NCBI GenBank assembly: GCA_023614405.1
Contig: CM042694.1
Span: forward strand, 131,445,711 to 131,509,710
Source: Avena insularis
Taxonomy: Eukaryota; Streptophyta; Magnoliopsida; Poales; Poaceae
Length of the DNA stretch: 64,000 nucleotides
Reading direction: 5' to 3'
Each line of letters opens with the position of its first letter. Within the stretch, counting starts at the first letter, position 1. Under the pieces are notes generated by a model. The model saw only the letters and a list, made by a program, of their open reading frames with translations. It was not told the origin of the DNA and made no database searches. The position numbers and the translations under genes are program-made. Positions 48,001 to 59,345 of the stretch are shown one piece after another.

Positions 48001-49424
48001 TTGTACTCTTTTCAGGTGACCACCAACCGCCGGAGCGCTGAGTTCCAGCGTCTCCTGGACACTCACAAAATGCTGCTCGCAAAGCACAATGCACATCTCG
48101 CTGAACACGAGAAAAGGGGTAAGTTCTCTTCTTCACATTTTTCTATTTTCCTTCATCTTTTCTGCTGAGCTAATCCGTCATTCAGTTTTCGCAGCTGGGG
48201 TGGAGGCTGAGAACAAGCTTATGAGGAAGAATCTGGATCAGATTAAGGGTAAGCTACTTTTGTCCGACATTGCTTTGCTTTCCATCTCCTTTTCTTCTTG
48301 GCTCGGCAAACATTCATACCTCGGCTCTGCCGGGTCAACACGCTATTTCAGCATCGCTGGAAGATAGTGTGCTCGTGCCTGATATGATGCTGCATTTTCT
48401 CGAACAAGCAGAGCAGCATCAGGTCGAGCTCAAGAAGAAAGACGATGAGCTTGCCCTCCTCCGAACCAAGGATGACGAGATTGCCAAGTTAAAGGCAGAA
48501 ATGAAGAAGATGAAAGCGCAGCACCAAACCGAGCTTGAAAAGGCTGGCCAGGACTACACCGAAGAGCGTGAGCGCCTCAATCTCCAAATTGCCAAGGACC
48601 GAGAACTTCTCCAGGAGGCCGACGTCAAGCTTGAGTCGGCAAATGCTGAACTGGTGCAGCTCCACAAAAGACGCGATGATTGTACCAATGAATTGACCCG
48701 GATCCACAACCATATTTTACGTAAGTTCCTTTTCCTTATCCGGCATATTTCTCCGGGTTACCTCACATGTCTTTTCATTACTCGCTTCTCATGTCCCGTT
48801 TTTAGGCAAATTTCCAGAGGGTACTCCCATTGCGAGCGCCGCCGTTGCCAATTTCTGTCGAGATAGGGTACACCCGTTTCTCCTGACGATGAAGACATTC
48901 CCTATGACATGGAGGACCTGTTGGTCAGCCTGTCATCTCGCGTGGAAACTATCAAGAACTACGACAAGGATCTCCTTGACGTTGCAGTCCGAGTCTTCAA
49001 CACGTTCTGGCCTGGCGAAGACACTCCAGAGAGAATCGCAATTCTCGCTGAAAAGCTGACGGAAATCGAGACCCAGCTCGACCTTTGGAGGGAGTCCGCT
49101 GGACGTGCCGCAGCTGAGACCGTTCTTCACCACATACTCACGTGGTATGAGAAGATCGACCTCAACCTCCTGACGCGCCTTCGAACCGGATCCAAATGGA
49201 CCAATGACCCGGAGTGGGTAGCTCGGCGACAGGCTTGCGCCCATAGCCTCATCGAATATGCTCCCATTCATGAATGGACTGAGGGACCGAGCTTCCTGGA
49301 AGCCGCTGGTGACGAAGAGGTTGAGAACGTTGAAGATGGCTCGGACGAGGATGGAGAGGACGATGCCTCGGATATCGAAGACGGCGAAGATGACGCTAAA
49401 CTTCCTCCTCCTCCTGCTCCTTGA
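45006..49424 (+). pseudogene. Antisense ORF of the Tat-lineage Gypsy element (PF04195-like, multi-exon)
   Basis: The plus-strand exons include 45006-45946 (one-base frameshift near 45262), 46036-46502, about 46580-47424, 48011-48118, about 48195-48250, about 48390-48719 and about 48805-49424, with good GT-AG borders at CCCGTG|GTAAGC, CCTTAG|CAATTC and GATGC|GTAAGC. The first exon carries the 'putative gypsy type transposon' domain (WASSWVCQDDLDWLYRTRHI, ELWIRFFGLHRNVI, CYMSWGRDPNRTSSFELS). The middle is a Ser/Pro/Ala-rich low-complexity stretch with basic clusters (PKKRRG, KRRKKSGD). Then come a coiled coil (AEMKKMKAQHQTELEKAGQD) and an acidic C-terminus (DGSDEDGEDDASD). Two or three TAG/TGA stops lie in the low-complexity exon. 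The role of this gene in Tat elements is unknown; the basic clusters suggest nuclear location. Confidence 0.75.
47562..47980. repeat. 59-bp tandem repeat array, seven full copies, in an intron of the antisense ORF
   Basis: Unit starts (atatgcacac) fall at 47562, 47621, 47680, 47739, 47798, 47857, 47916 and, partial, 47975, exactly 59 bp apart. The copies share gagccgggttaagttcc and cttggcccggatcttg and differ at a few bases each. The array lies between the antisense-ORF exons ending at 47424 and starting near 48011. Confidence 0.95.
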
Positions 49425-50169
49425 GTGAAAACACTTGAAAACTTATCAGATCCCCGGTATGCCGGGTGGAATTGTATTCAGTACACATGTGATATTTTGC
49501 TACTAAGTTTTTATGCCGGATTAACTTGGGCGTAATCCCCGAGTTTCATTTTCTTGTTCGTCCAATCTTCTGGCTCGGCTCGTGTATACCTTGATTCGGT
49601 TTTACGACTTACAAATCTGAGCTTCAAAAATTGTTTTAACAATACTTGGAAACTTTAGGCTTAGCTCAAAATAATTCAGCATAATAATTTAAAAGTAAAT
49701 ACAAAGTTAGTCCAAAAAACAAACGTCGGTTCGATTAAGTTCTTTTCCTTAGTCGTTTTTCATGTGCTACGCAATTCCAAACTTGTTCTCTTGCTTGTCA
49801 TGAAGCCAATTCTTGTTGGACAGCAGCAAGTCGAAGAGTTGGGTTTTTGGTGCTCACACACTACTAATCCGAGTTAAGTAGAACAACTTACTCCAGCTGA
49901 CGTATAAATAATAAAAGACATCAAATATTATTAAGTCAGTCCCCGAGTTACTGCTCGAGGTGCCAACATTTCATTGATAAGCTCATTGCCGGCATACATA
50001 CCGACATATGAGAAGACTCGGATACATACACTTCTGTGCTAAGTGTAGAAAGGACGAAGTAGAGCTACATTCCATGGACGCTTAGATTCCTCGCCAGACC
50101 TGTCCGCCTTGTTCTTTTCCTGTGGCTTTGCATCGATAAGATAATAAGAATTATTGTGCAATGCTTTGC
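49425..50169. other. Gypsy region between pol end and antisense-ORF end
   Basis: AT-rich spacer where the two convergent transcription units of the element meet. It probably holds their poly(A) signals (aataata-type strings on both strands). No ORF. Confidence 0.45.
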
Positions 50170-51363
50170 TCACAATGAACGGCCCTTCCCATGGGGGGAT
50201 AATTTATGCATGCCAGCAGTATGTTGTACCAACCGGAGCACCAGATCGCCTTCCCGGAAGACTCGGGGGCTTACTTTCTGGCTATGATAGCGTCGGAGAT
50301 TTTGCTGATATATGGCGGACCTGGACAATGCCAATTCTCTCGCTTCTTCCAGCAGATCAACACCATTTTGCCGGGCTTCTTGCACTTCGGCTTCTATGTA
50401 TTGGGTGACCCTAGGCGAATCATGCTCTATGTCGGCTGGTAATACAGCTTATGCCCCATATACCAGAAAAAATGGCGTATAGCCTGTTGATCGATTCGGA
50501 GTTGTTCTTAAACTCCACAGTACCGCTAGTAGTTCTTCTATCCAGCACCTCGCTGATCTTTGCAGCGGCTCAATGAGCCGGGGTTTTATCCTGGATAATA
50601 CTAATCCGTTGGATCTTTCCACTTGTCCGTTCGATGTGGGATGAGCTACCGAGGCAACGTCTAGCTGGATCTTCTTATCCCGGTAGAATCGCGCAAATGC
50701 TCCTTCAGCAAAATTTATGCCATTATCAGTTATGATACTATGAGGATAACCGTATCTCAAGATAATGTCTTTGAGAAATGTTACGGCCGTAGCTCCATCA
50801 CATTTTCTTATAGACTTCACTTCAATCCATTTTGTAAACTTATCCACCATGACCAAAATGTGAGTCATATTCCCCCTTGCTGGTTTGAACAGGCCAACCA
50901 TATCCAAACACCATACGGCAAATGGCCACGTGATTGGTATGGTTTTGAGTTCCGACATAAGCATATGTGTCTTGGTAGCGTACCTCTGGCAACCATTGCA
51001 TTTTCTCACCAGATCTTCTGCTTGTTCTAAGGCACTTGGCCAGTAGAATCCATGTCGGAACGCTTTTGCCACCAAGGCTCGGGACGAGGCATGATGCCCG
51101 CACTCCCCTTGATGTATATCTCGGAGGATGTCAAGCCCTTCTTCTAGGTCAACGCATTGCTGGAGGACATTGGTCACACTCCTTTTGTATAGCTCGGAAT
51201 TGATGATTGTGTATGCCTTTGATCTCCTCTGAGTTTGCCTGGATAGCACCTCCTTAGTGGGTAACATTCCATCTTTCAGGAATTGAAATATAGGAAGTGC
51301 CCAAGCTGGTATTGCTCGTGCGGGGAACACATCCTCATCAATTTCCATCTGATCCACCGGCAT
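50170..51363 (-). pseudogene. Gypsy integrase
   Basis: HHCC zinc finger (HQGECGHHASSRALVAKAF, then CNGCQRYATK), DDE core (WCLDMVG, SIITDNGINFAEGAF, SNGQVERSNGL), and a C-terminal GPY/F-like end (VFREGDLVLRLV) in another frame at 50170-50385. The catalytic Asp, Asp and Glu are all present. A frameshift near 50440 separates core from tail. The enzyme would insert the cDNA. Confidence 0.85.
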
Positions 51364-51585
51364 AACTTCAACCGGACCACGCTGAGCAGTCCCCGGGTCC
51401 TGCGAGGCAGTCCCCGGGTTCGCTGAGGCAGTCCCCGGGTTTCACGCACCACCTCCCATGTCAATGTCCATGGGCACAGCTCCGGATTCTGTATCTTCCG
51501 GGACATAGATTGAGTCGGTTCCTGGGGACGGCCTGATAGATGGTTTTCTGAGGTGTTCCAATGCTATACCCGGTGGAATTGCTTG

Positions 51586-52428
51586 TCAGGTTGATCCGAG
51601 CTTCGACAGCATGTCGGCAGCCTCATTTTCCACCCAGGGTACATGGTGAAATTCACATCCCTCAAAGTAACCAGATATCTTCTGCACATGAAGTCTGTAC
51701 AGAGCCATGTTTGGATCAAGGGCGTCCCACAATCCCGACACTTGCTGTATTACCAAATCCGAGTCGCCAAAGCATAGTATCCGACGTATCCCAATCTCTT
51801 TTGCCACTTTGAGCCCATGCACAAGTGCTTCATACTCAGCGACATTGTTTGATGCCGTGAAATGGATCTGCAGCACATACTTCAGCTAGTTCTTCTTTGG
51901 CGAGGTAAGCACAACTCCGGCGCCTAGCCTGGTTTTTGTTTTTGACCCGTCAAAATGCATCCTCCAGTAGTTCGGATCTGGTGGCGGTGGTTCATATTGT
52001 ACCTAGGCCTAGTCCACAAAAAAGTCCGCCACAACTTGAGACTTGATTGCTTCTCTTCTGTCATATTGTGGCGCATAAGGAGCTAGTTCAATGGCCCATT
52101 TTGCAATCCTACCACTTGCATATTTGTTACTCATTATCTCGGATATGGGAGCTTCACATATCACTTTGATGGGATGCTCCTCAAAGTAAAGCTTTAACTT
52201 CTTAGCTGCCATATAGACACCATATGCCACCTTTTGATAGTGTGGGTAGTTCTGCTTTGAGGCCGATAATATCTCGCTCAAGTAATACACTGGCCTTTGC
52301 ACCGACTTACCCTCTTCGTCGCGCTCCACCACAATCACTGCACTTACAACTCGGTTGGTTGCGGCTATGTAGAGCAACATTGGCTCCTTTGATAGTGGAG
52401 AGGCTAACACTGGAGCAGTGGCTAACAT
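51586..52428 (-). pseudogene. Gypsy RT-connection and RNase H domains
   Basis: RT tail with LLYIAATNRVVSAVIVVERD and RPVYYLSEILSASKQNYPHY, then an RNase H segment NNVAEYEALVHGLKVAKEIG and CFGDSDLVIQQVSG with its HVPWVENEAADMLSKL end. Stops between 51877 and 52008 split the frame. It would degrade the RNA template strand. Confidence 0.8.
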
Positions 52429-52553
52429 CTTCTTTAAGTGGGCAAAGGCTTCATCGGCCTATGGCGTCCAAACGAACTTATCCGACTTTTTTATGAGTTG
52501 GTAGAGAGGCAATGACTTTTCTCCCAACCGACATACAAACCGACTTAACGACG

Positions 52554-53348
52554 CTAGGCAACCAGTGAACTTCTGGACATCATTAAGACACTTCGGCAGT
52601 TCCATTCGTTCAATGCCCGGATCTTAGTTGGATTAACTTCGATACCTCGGCTGGAAACAAGAAATCCGAGTAATTTCCCAGCCGGGACACCGAAGGTACA
52701 TTTTTCCGGGTTAAGCTTCATCCGGAACCTTCTTATGTTCGCGAATGTTTGCCTGATATCGTCAAGGAGCGTTTTGCTTTCCTTGGTCTTGATAACCACA
52801 TCATCCACGTATACTTGTACATTTTGACCAATTTGGTCGTGCAAACATTTTTGCATACATCTTTGGTATGTTGCACCTACATTACGTAAACCAAACGGCA
52901 TGGTGCGATAGCAATAAGCCCCATACGGGGTGATAAACGCAGTCTTTATTTGATCATCCAGATTCAGAGGTATCTGGTGGAAACTCGAATATGCATCAAT
53001 GAATGACAACAGTTCACATCCAGCAGTTGAGTCTATGACCTGATCTATCCTCGGCAGTGGAAATGGATCTTTTGGACACGCCTTGTTCAGGTTCGTGTAA
53101 TCGATACACATACGCCAAACCACTGCCACATTCGGATCATCTTTCTTCTTCTCCACCAGCACCGGATTAGATAGCCAATCCGGGTAAAGTACTTCCATGA
53201 TAAATCCTGCTGCTAGTAACCGAGCTATTTCATCTCCAATGAATTTTCTCCTATCCTCGGCGAAGCGGCGGAGAGGTTGCTTCACCGGCCTTGCTCCGGG
53301 TCTCACGTTCAAAGAGTGCTCGGCCAACTCCCTCGGAACACCTTGCAA
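52554..53348 (-). pseudogene. Gypsy reverse transcriptase
   Basis: Blocks in order: VKQPLRRFAEDRRKFIGDEI, YPDWLSNPVLVEKKK, WRMCIDYTNLNKACPKDPFP, IDAYSSFHQIPL, TMPFGLRNVGATYQRCM, and the catalytic YVDDVVIKT. It is intact as a domain until a frameshift near 52605. Confidence 0.85.
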
Positions 53349-53411
53349 GTCCTGTGTGGACCAAGCAAAAATATCCCGATTCTCACGGAGGAAGTTAACG
53401 AGCTCGCTTTC

Positions 53412-54213
53412 CTATTTATCATTCAACCCGAAACCAATTGTTACGATGCGCTCTGGGAACATATCATCGACAAGCACTTTCTTAGTATCCTTTGCGGCTT
53501 GGAACGAAACGCTACCATGCGGGTTACTCAACGCCGACATATACTGCTGAGCGGACTGAGCTAATGCCTCCACCTCTTGGATTTTTCTTTTCTCTTGCGC
53601 AATCACAAGTGACTCGGCTAAGTTAGACCCGGCTGAGGCACACTCAATGGAACGTCGGAAATCTCCAGCAATGGTAATCACTCCATTTGGCCCGGGCAAC
53701 TTCATCTTCAAATAACTGATGTGGCAGCTTGCCATGAACTTGTTCAATGCTGGTCTTCCGAGTAACGCGATCGCACTTTCCAAGTTCACCACCTCAAACT
53801 CCAGATTCTCAGTTGCAATTATTTCGTGTCAACAACACGTCAACCCGGACTTTGCCTATGGGCTCACAAGAAATGCCTGGTACGATACCATGGAAAGTTG
53901 TCCTTGTAGCCTGGAGCATGTTCTCCGAGATACCCAACTTGCGCATTGTATCCGCATACATGATGTTGATGCTACTGCCATTGTCAATTAGTACCTTGGA
54001 GAACCTCACATTGATGTTAGGCCCAATGAATGTCGGGTCCAGCACTAATGCATATGAGCCAGGACTCGGCATAAGCTTGGGATGATCTTTGATGTTCCAG
54101 GTGATTTCCTGGTCTGACCAAGGCATATACCTCGTCACCGCTGGCATTACCGCATTGACCTCCATATGTCGGTGCTGCAAGCTCTTTCTATCGGTTTCCT
54201 CTGTGGTAAACAC
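53412..54213 (-). pseudogene. Gypsy protease region
   Basis: The retropepsin-like motif VLIDNGSSINIMYADTMRKL carries the catalytic Asp (D-x-G-S) near 54010. The following frame (53792-53412) is shifted. It would cut the polyprotein. Confidence 0.7.
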
Positions 54214-54285
54214 ACAGTAACTCTGATGATGCTCTCTGTACTCATTCCTTCCCTCATTTCCGGGGTGCCTCTGATCCGGCTGATG

Positions 54286-56806
54286 CTAGTTTTCTACTTG
54301 ATGCACTGCATCCCTTCTCTCATGGTTATCATACCTCGGCGGAGGGAGAGGCAACATTAGCTGTTGCGTGTTCGCTCGGGAGAGCAATTGCTGCCGGGGT
54401 AACTCCTGCCGAGGTTGATCATTCCGGGGTGCCTGAGCATTCCCTGAACCACCTTGTTCTATCTTGCGCATCCACTCACATTGCCTCGTTGTATGACCCG
54501 CCGGGTTACTCGGATTCGGCGTGTGAAATTTACACGGCTGATCCAACATTGACTCATAGGTATACCTCGGACGGTCTTTCTTTTCTTGCCACTGTTTCTT
54601 TTGCTCCAGCGTCCAAGTTTTCTTGCCATCATTCCTTGGTGTCCATTGTTGCCCTCCAGTTTTCTGACGTTGATTACTCCCTATTCCGGGCTGATCTTGA
54701 TCCACTGCCGCAACTTGTTGCGAACTATACCGGTGATCCGGTCTGTCCTCTCTCCTTTTACCTCTGTAATCATTCCTCCGGGATGATCCGGCTCCATCTC
54801 TCTGGTAGTAATCCTCATTTGACTCGTTCGACACGAGCCTAGGTGAGTCGGATCACCCAAGGCGTACGAATTAGCAATCCGGATCATTTCTGCCAAAGTG
54901 GTTGGCATTTTCCTTTGCAACTTTTGCCACAGCTCGCTTGCATATCTGCATCCTTGCGCAAACCATGCTATGGCCAGTGACTCTATCACGCCCTCACATG
55001 AGTTTCTCACGGTACACCACCGGGTCAAAAACTCTCGGTCCGTCTCATTCGGTCTTTGCTTGTACATAGCTAGGGTCTGTGGCCTATTTGGTCTCTGATA
55101 CGTACTTGAGAAATTGCTGATAAACATTTTCTCAAAATCGATCCAGCAGTTAATACTTCCGGGCGGCAAATTGTTCAACCATACCCTTGCTGGCCCCTCC
55201 AACATCTGGGGTACATATCTCACAGCCCATCGCAAGTTACCTGTAGCAATTTTCACAGCCGTAGCATAGTTTATCAACCAATCCTTCGGCTTAGTCCTAC
55301 CGTCATACGTCTACGTGCCTCTGGGTAACTGGAAGTTAGGTACCGGTGGCTCTTTCATGATCCGGGGTCCAAAACACGCAGGACCCGGAGGACCTTGACT
55401 TTCAATCTGCTCCGACCTATACAGTGGATCCAGTTTCAACCTGGCGTCATCCGGCATCAGATCCCTGCTTCCCAATCTTGACCCTATCACATGATAGTCC
55501 GGCCTTGGGTATCCTGCATTCACCATTTCCGAATCTCCATCGTTATACCGGTCTCGCTCTCGTGGTGCATCTCTCTGTTGCATACCTCGGCCGGCACTTT
55601 GCTCTTGCCTTGGTATATTTCGATGCTGTGGTTGTCCTGCCAAGTTACGCTGTCCGGCATTGCCATTAACAACGTTTCCTTGACCGGCATTGCCTTGGTC
55701 ACGGTTACCTCGGCCAGCTTCACCTCGGCTTACACTCCGTTGATCGTCATTTCTTTGTACCTCTTTTGCTTTTCCTGCCCTTGTCGGGTCATACGGAACA
55801 ATCTGCTTGTTTCTCCTGGCCGAGGTTACTACCTCTTCTCTCCTAGGACCACCATGAGGGGACGATGCGGCTCCAGCGGATTTCTCCGGGTTACCCACTG
55901 CCGAATGAACGATCTTGGAGGCCCCAGCTCTCTCCGGGTTTGCCCTGAGCAGTTCCTCATTTTGCCTGTTCGCGATCCGAACCAACTCATTGACCCTATC
56001 TTGCTGTCTCTGACGGGCTTCACCCGTTAGACCCTCTAACTCGGACGTAGCTGCATCCGCTGCTCTGAGTTTTTTTTTGCCGGGGTACTATACTTCGGTA
56101 GCCCCACGGATAAACAGTTCTCTGACTCCTCAATCCTAGTGTCACCCTCTTTGTTCATTTCACTCATGAGGTTTCTTCCCTTTACTTTTACAGCATCTAC
56201 TTTATTTGCCTTTGCGTACTCACGCAGCGTCATGTTCAACGACTGCTGAGCCGCAACTATCTTTTTTGCTCCCTCTAGAATTTTCTGCCTAGTTTCCTCT
56301 AGCTCGGCCTGTGCCTGAGCCGGATCTACCACTGCTGCTACCGGGTTTGCCAAGCTATCCATAGCTTCTCTCAGTACATTCTCAGGCCTCTCTAGTGGAG
56401 GACCTCTACTTTTCCTCGGTGCCTTAGGTGTTGCCTCCGGATCTGGTGCCGGATCCTTGCTCGCGCCTGCACCTGGCGCAGTCATCATCACCTCCGCATG
56501 GTCCGGGGAGCGAGTGATACGCGCCCCTTGAACCACGCTAAGGGGTGGCTCCCCTGCCTCGACGACGTGCCGCGGATGAATGCATGATACGTCCACAACA
56601 ACGTAGACCTTGTGTGCACCGAGCTTGACGAAGAGGCCGTTGCACGGAAGTGGGCGCGTGCCGAAGCAGCCAACGTTGTCGCTGACGAAGTCCAGCGCTC
56701 CAAAGCGCTGAACGAGCCCGGAGACGATGCGTTCGCCGGTGTCGATGGGGTTTCCCGTCCGGATCTTCACCCCTGCTAGCGCTGCTAAGCCCACGGTGGG
56801 CGCCAA
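54286..56806 (-). pseudogene. Gypsy gag
   Basis: The frame opens right after the primer site (56806) and is broken near 56040 and at an in-frame TAG near 55313. The core gag domain is at 55277-54681 (PQMLEGPARVWLNNLPPGS, FEKMFISNFSSTYQRPN, PNETDREFLTRWCTVRN). A Gly/Asn/Gln-rich, Arg-rich stretch (about 55600-55800) precedes it. A degenerate zinc-finger-like FHTPNPSNPAGHTTRQCEW follows near 54520. Confidence 0.8.
56790..56806 (-). promoter_or_regulatory. Gypsy primer binding site
   Basis: The minus strand reads TTGGCGCCCACCGTGGG one base from the 5' LTR. Confidence 0.7.
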
Positions 56807-56807
56807 C

Positions 56808-57616
56808 CGTCATGGTGGTGTCACGGCAGATGCCATGGATAGGCTAAATGTGGGGACTAATAGCACTAGGGGAATCCAGGGAGGGATAGTGAGGTGATTC
56901 CCCACACAGAAGGTTTGTATTTTATTCACTTCCAAAGGTTACAAGTGCTCCTAGAGCTGTATTGGCGAGAGGAGGAAGAAGGAACTCTCTTACTCTCACC
57001 CACAGTTAACCCGTACAAGACCAACTAGAGATCAACCCTTAGAACGTAAAACCAATCAGAATAGCCCAGCCCCTTCTACAGAGGCCCTAGCCCTCCTTAT
57101 ATAGGGGTGGCTAGGTCTCCTCTTAGGGCATACATGGATGCATATTCCAGGGAATATGCCTCCTCCCAAAATAGCACACCGACTGGGGTGCTTTTCCCCC
57201 GTGTCACCCATGCAGAGGCTACGTGAGCCTCTGCGGCGCCTGCGTCAGCCGACACGGGCGTCGTCACCTTTATCGGCCACGCCTCGGTGGTCCTGCCCCT
57301 ATCCACTTTGCTCATGCAGTGCGTACCGGGGATTCTTTTGACCAGCGAGATTCCTTCCTTGTCCTAGAAGCTAGATACGACCCAGATCATAGTTGACCCG
57401 GCCATACCCATTCATGCATACAAGTTAGATTCATCTATCCGGCTTACTGCTTAAGTCGGATGAGACTCAGTTAGGTGGACACCCCCTGGTCCGGGTTACC
57501 CCGAGACTCGGCCTGCTTGAGGTAACTCAGCCAACATTCGCTTTAGCCTTGCCGAACCTCGGCTAACTTGGCCTTTATACCCCGGCGTGACCCTACCCAG
57601 GGGTATCCCCCCAACA
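56808..57616 (-). repeat. Gypsy (Tat) 5' LTR (809 bp)
   Basis: Partner of 43428-44207. Its first base pair is cg where tg is expected, a change at the LTR edge. It has a 30-bp extra block at about 57127-57158. Confidence 0.9.
57097..57103 (-). promoter_or_regulatory. TATA box of the Gypsy 5' LTR
   Basis: The minus strand reads TATATAA in CACCCCTATATAAGGAGGG. The same box is at about 43717-43723 in the other LTR. Confidence 0.65.
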
Positions 57617-57928
57617 TCTCCCGACCAAGATAGGGCCTAGAAGGGCCTAGATCTGGGATTATCGAGCCACACAACCATGGACGTCTACCAGCACCTCCTC
57701 TTCCACCATCGCTGTCCGCCAACTCCTAACCACCACCAGCACCGTTGGCCGCACGCCATACCATCGCCTCTCCTGCGCTCGTCGTCTTCAGTGCACCACC
57801 GCCGACCGGCTCTGCCCTGCGTAGACCTCTGCACATGTGGGTAGGGGAAGGCTACTACTGCTAGCACCACCCGGGCTTTGCTCGACGGCTTCCTAATAGC
57901 CTGCAAGAGCACATGTGCGTTAGAGCAT
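57617..57928. other. Continuation of the DNA that the Gypsy element interrupted
   Basis: Starts with the second tctcc duplication and continues the 42341-43427 region. GC-rich short frames only; nothing nameable. Confidence 0.4.
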
Positions 57929-59330
57929 GTTTTCCTAGAAGTATTAATTCCAGTTTTATATTGATCCCAATAAGGAGCTTAGGGAAGTGTCTTTATGAGG
58001 CGTTTCTGTCGCACCTCAGGTGTCATGTTTGAGTAAATTGACTGCAAGTGTGGAGAGTCGATGTGGATGAGTGAATAATCTGAGAATTTTAAGTAAAGAA
58101 AGATGCTAGAAGTAAATAACATAAAAAGTAAAGAGTGAGAAAAGTGTTTGGGATCCCTGCATATGAGAAGTTAGGCGCGAAGAGAAATGGTTCATGGTAA
58201 TAGTGAATGTGATAAATGAATGAAATGAGATAAGTGATTGTAATACTTCTTATTTATACGTGAGTAGGCAAGCAATCCATATACTGACTAGGAGTCCTCT
58301 TGGTAGATTATTCCCAATCCTAATGATCCATCTGCCTGTTACCACAACAATGGTCAGTATATTAATTAGGGTCTTTCACCCAGATCAAGGCTTTAGGCTT
58401 GGTGGTTTCTTGTTATCCTTGAGTAGTACTGGTTCCTCTTTGATATCGGTCATGTCACTCGGGGATCGCCAATTCGCTAGTAAACAATTTCATACCTATG
58501 ATATCTTAGGATCATGTTATTCGGACCCTTAAATTGGAAAACAAGAATTAGGCTAACATAGATATTCATTCTCATAATATAATAATCATGACAACAATCA
58601 CAAATGGATGGAAGAAAAGGAGGCACAGCACATCTTACCAATCCCCTATATCTGCCACGTCTATGGGGATTTACTCACGCATGAGAGAAAAACAGATCAA
58701 AGACATAATAATATTGCAAATGGAAATCATCTCAACTTTATCCTAGCAAGACACAATACTGGTTGAAGATCAAATCAAATACAAACCAAGGTAGATCAAA
58801 GTTCTCAAATCCTAATCTTATAAGTGTGAATCTCCCTCTCTCTCTCTCTCAGTACAAGTGGGCATGATGGTGGAGTGGATGATTGAGAGGTCAGGGATCG
58901 TCGAAGGATGAGATGGTGTTGTTCTCCTTTTTCAGATCTGACCTCCTCTCTTCTAGAACTGTTTGCGGTGGTTGTGTTCGTCTTCTCGCCCCCCTTCCTT
59001 CATGAAAGTTGCTTGTATTGATATAACGAAGGCGAAGGAAGGTGGTACAAGCGGGGCATACAGGTGTCCTCCGACCGTACCAATGGTTGTTATGACCCCT
59101 GGACGCCTCTAATGAGAGGGGCTTCAATTGGAGATTTGGTTAATCAGATTTAATTAGCCCATAAATGCTCTCAAATCTTCCAAAAGTGCTCAATACCTGA
59201 AAACCAACATACGAAACTAAGGTTTCGCTAATTTGCGATGTTAACATTAGTTGAAAGATCAAAACCAACAAAACCCAATGAAAACCAATGGAAAATCATT
59301 GATAAAAGTGTCAATATTTGGAGCTATCAA
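57929..59330 (-). repeat. Athila-like element 3 3' LTR (about 1.4 kb)
   Basis: The right edge ggagctatca followed by a polypurine tract is firm. The left edge is uncertain: tgttttcc at 57929 or tgatccca near 57961. It contains a CT microsatellite near 58833-58850. The LTR is unrelated to those at 22426-37714. Confidence 0.65.
58833..58850. repeat. CT microsatellite
   Basis: About nine CT units within the LTR. Confidence 0.85.
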
Positions 59331-59345
59331 CTTCCCCAAGCTTAG
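59331..59345 (-). promoter_or_regulatory. Athila-like element 3 polypurine tract
   Basis: The minus strand reads TAAGCTTGGGGAAGT directly before the LTR start TGATAGC, similar to the tract of the other two Athila-like elements. Confidence 0.75.

Larger units (their letters stand above)
43428..57616 (-). mobile_element. Tat-lineage Gypsy retrotransposon (14.2 kb) with antisense ORF
   Basis: LTRs at 43428-44207 and 56808-57616 with the 5-bp target duplication tctcc (43423-43427, 57617-57621). Minus-strand order: 5' LTR, primer site, gag, protease, reverse transcriptase, RNase H, integrase. Downstream of pol and before the 3' LTR lies an ORF on the opposite (plus) strand. That extra antisense gene, plus a tandem-repeat array in the 3' region, is the Tat/Grande/RIRE2 architecture. 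Stops and frameshifts run throughout gag-pol and the antisense gene, so this copy is non-functional. Confidence 0.9.

Noticed and set aside
47869..48108. Minus-strand ORF across the 59-bp repeat array
   Set aside because: 59 is not a multiple of 3, so the repeated peptide is accidental and has no start context or domain.
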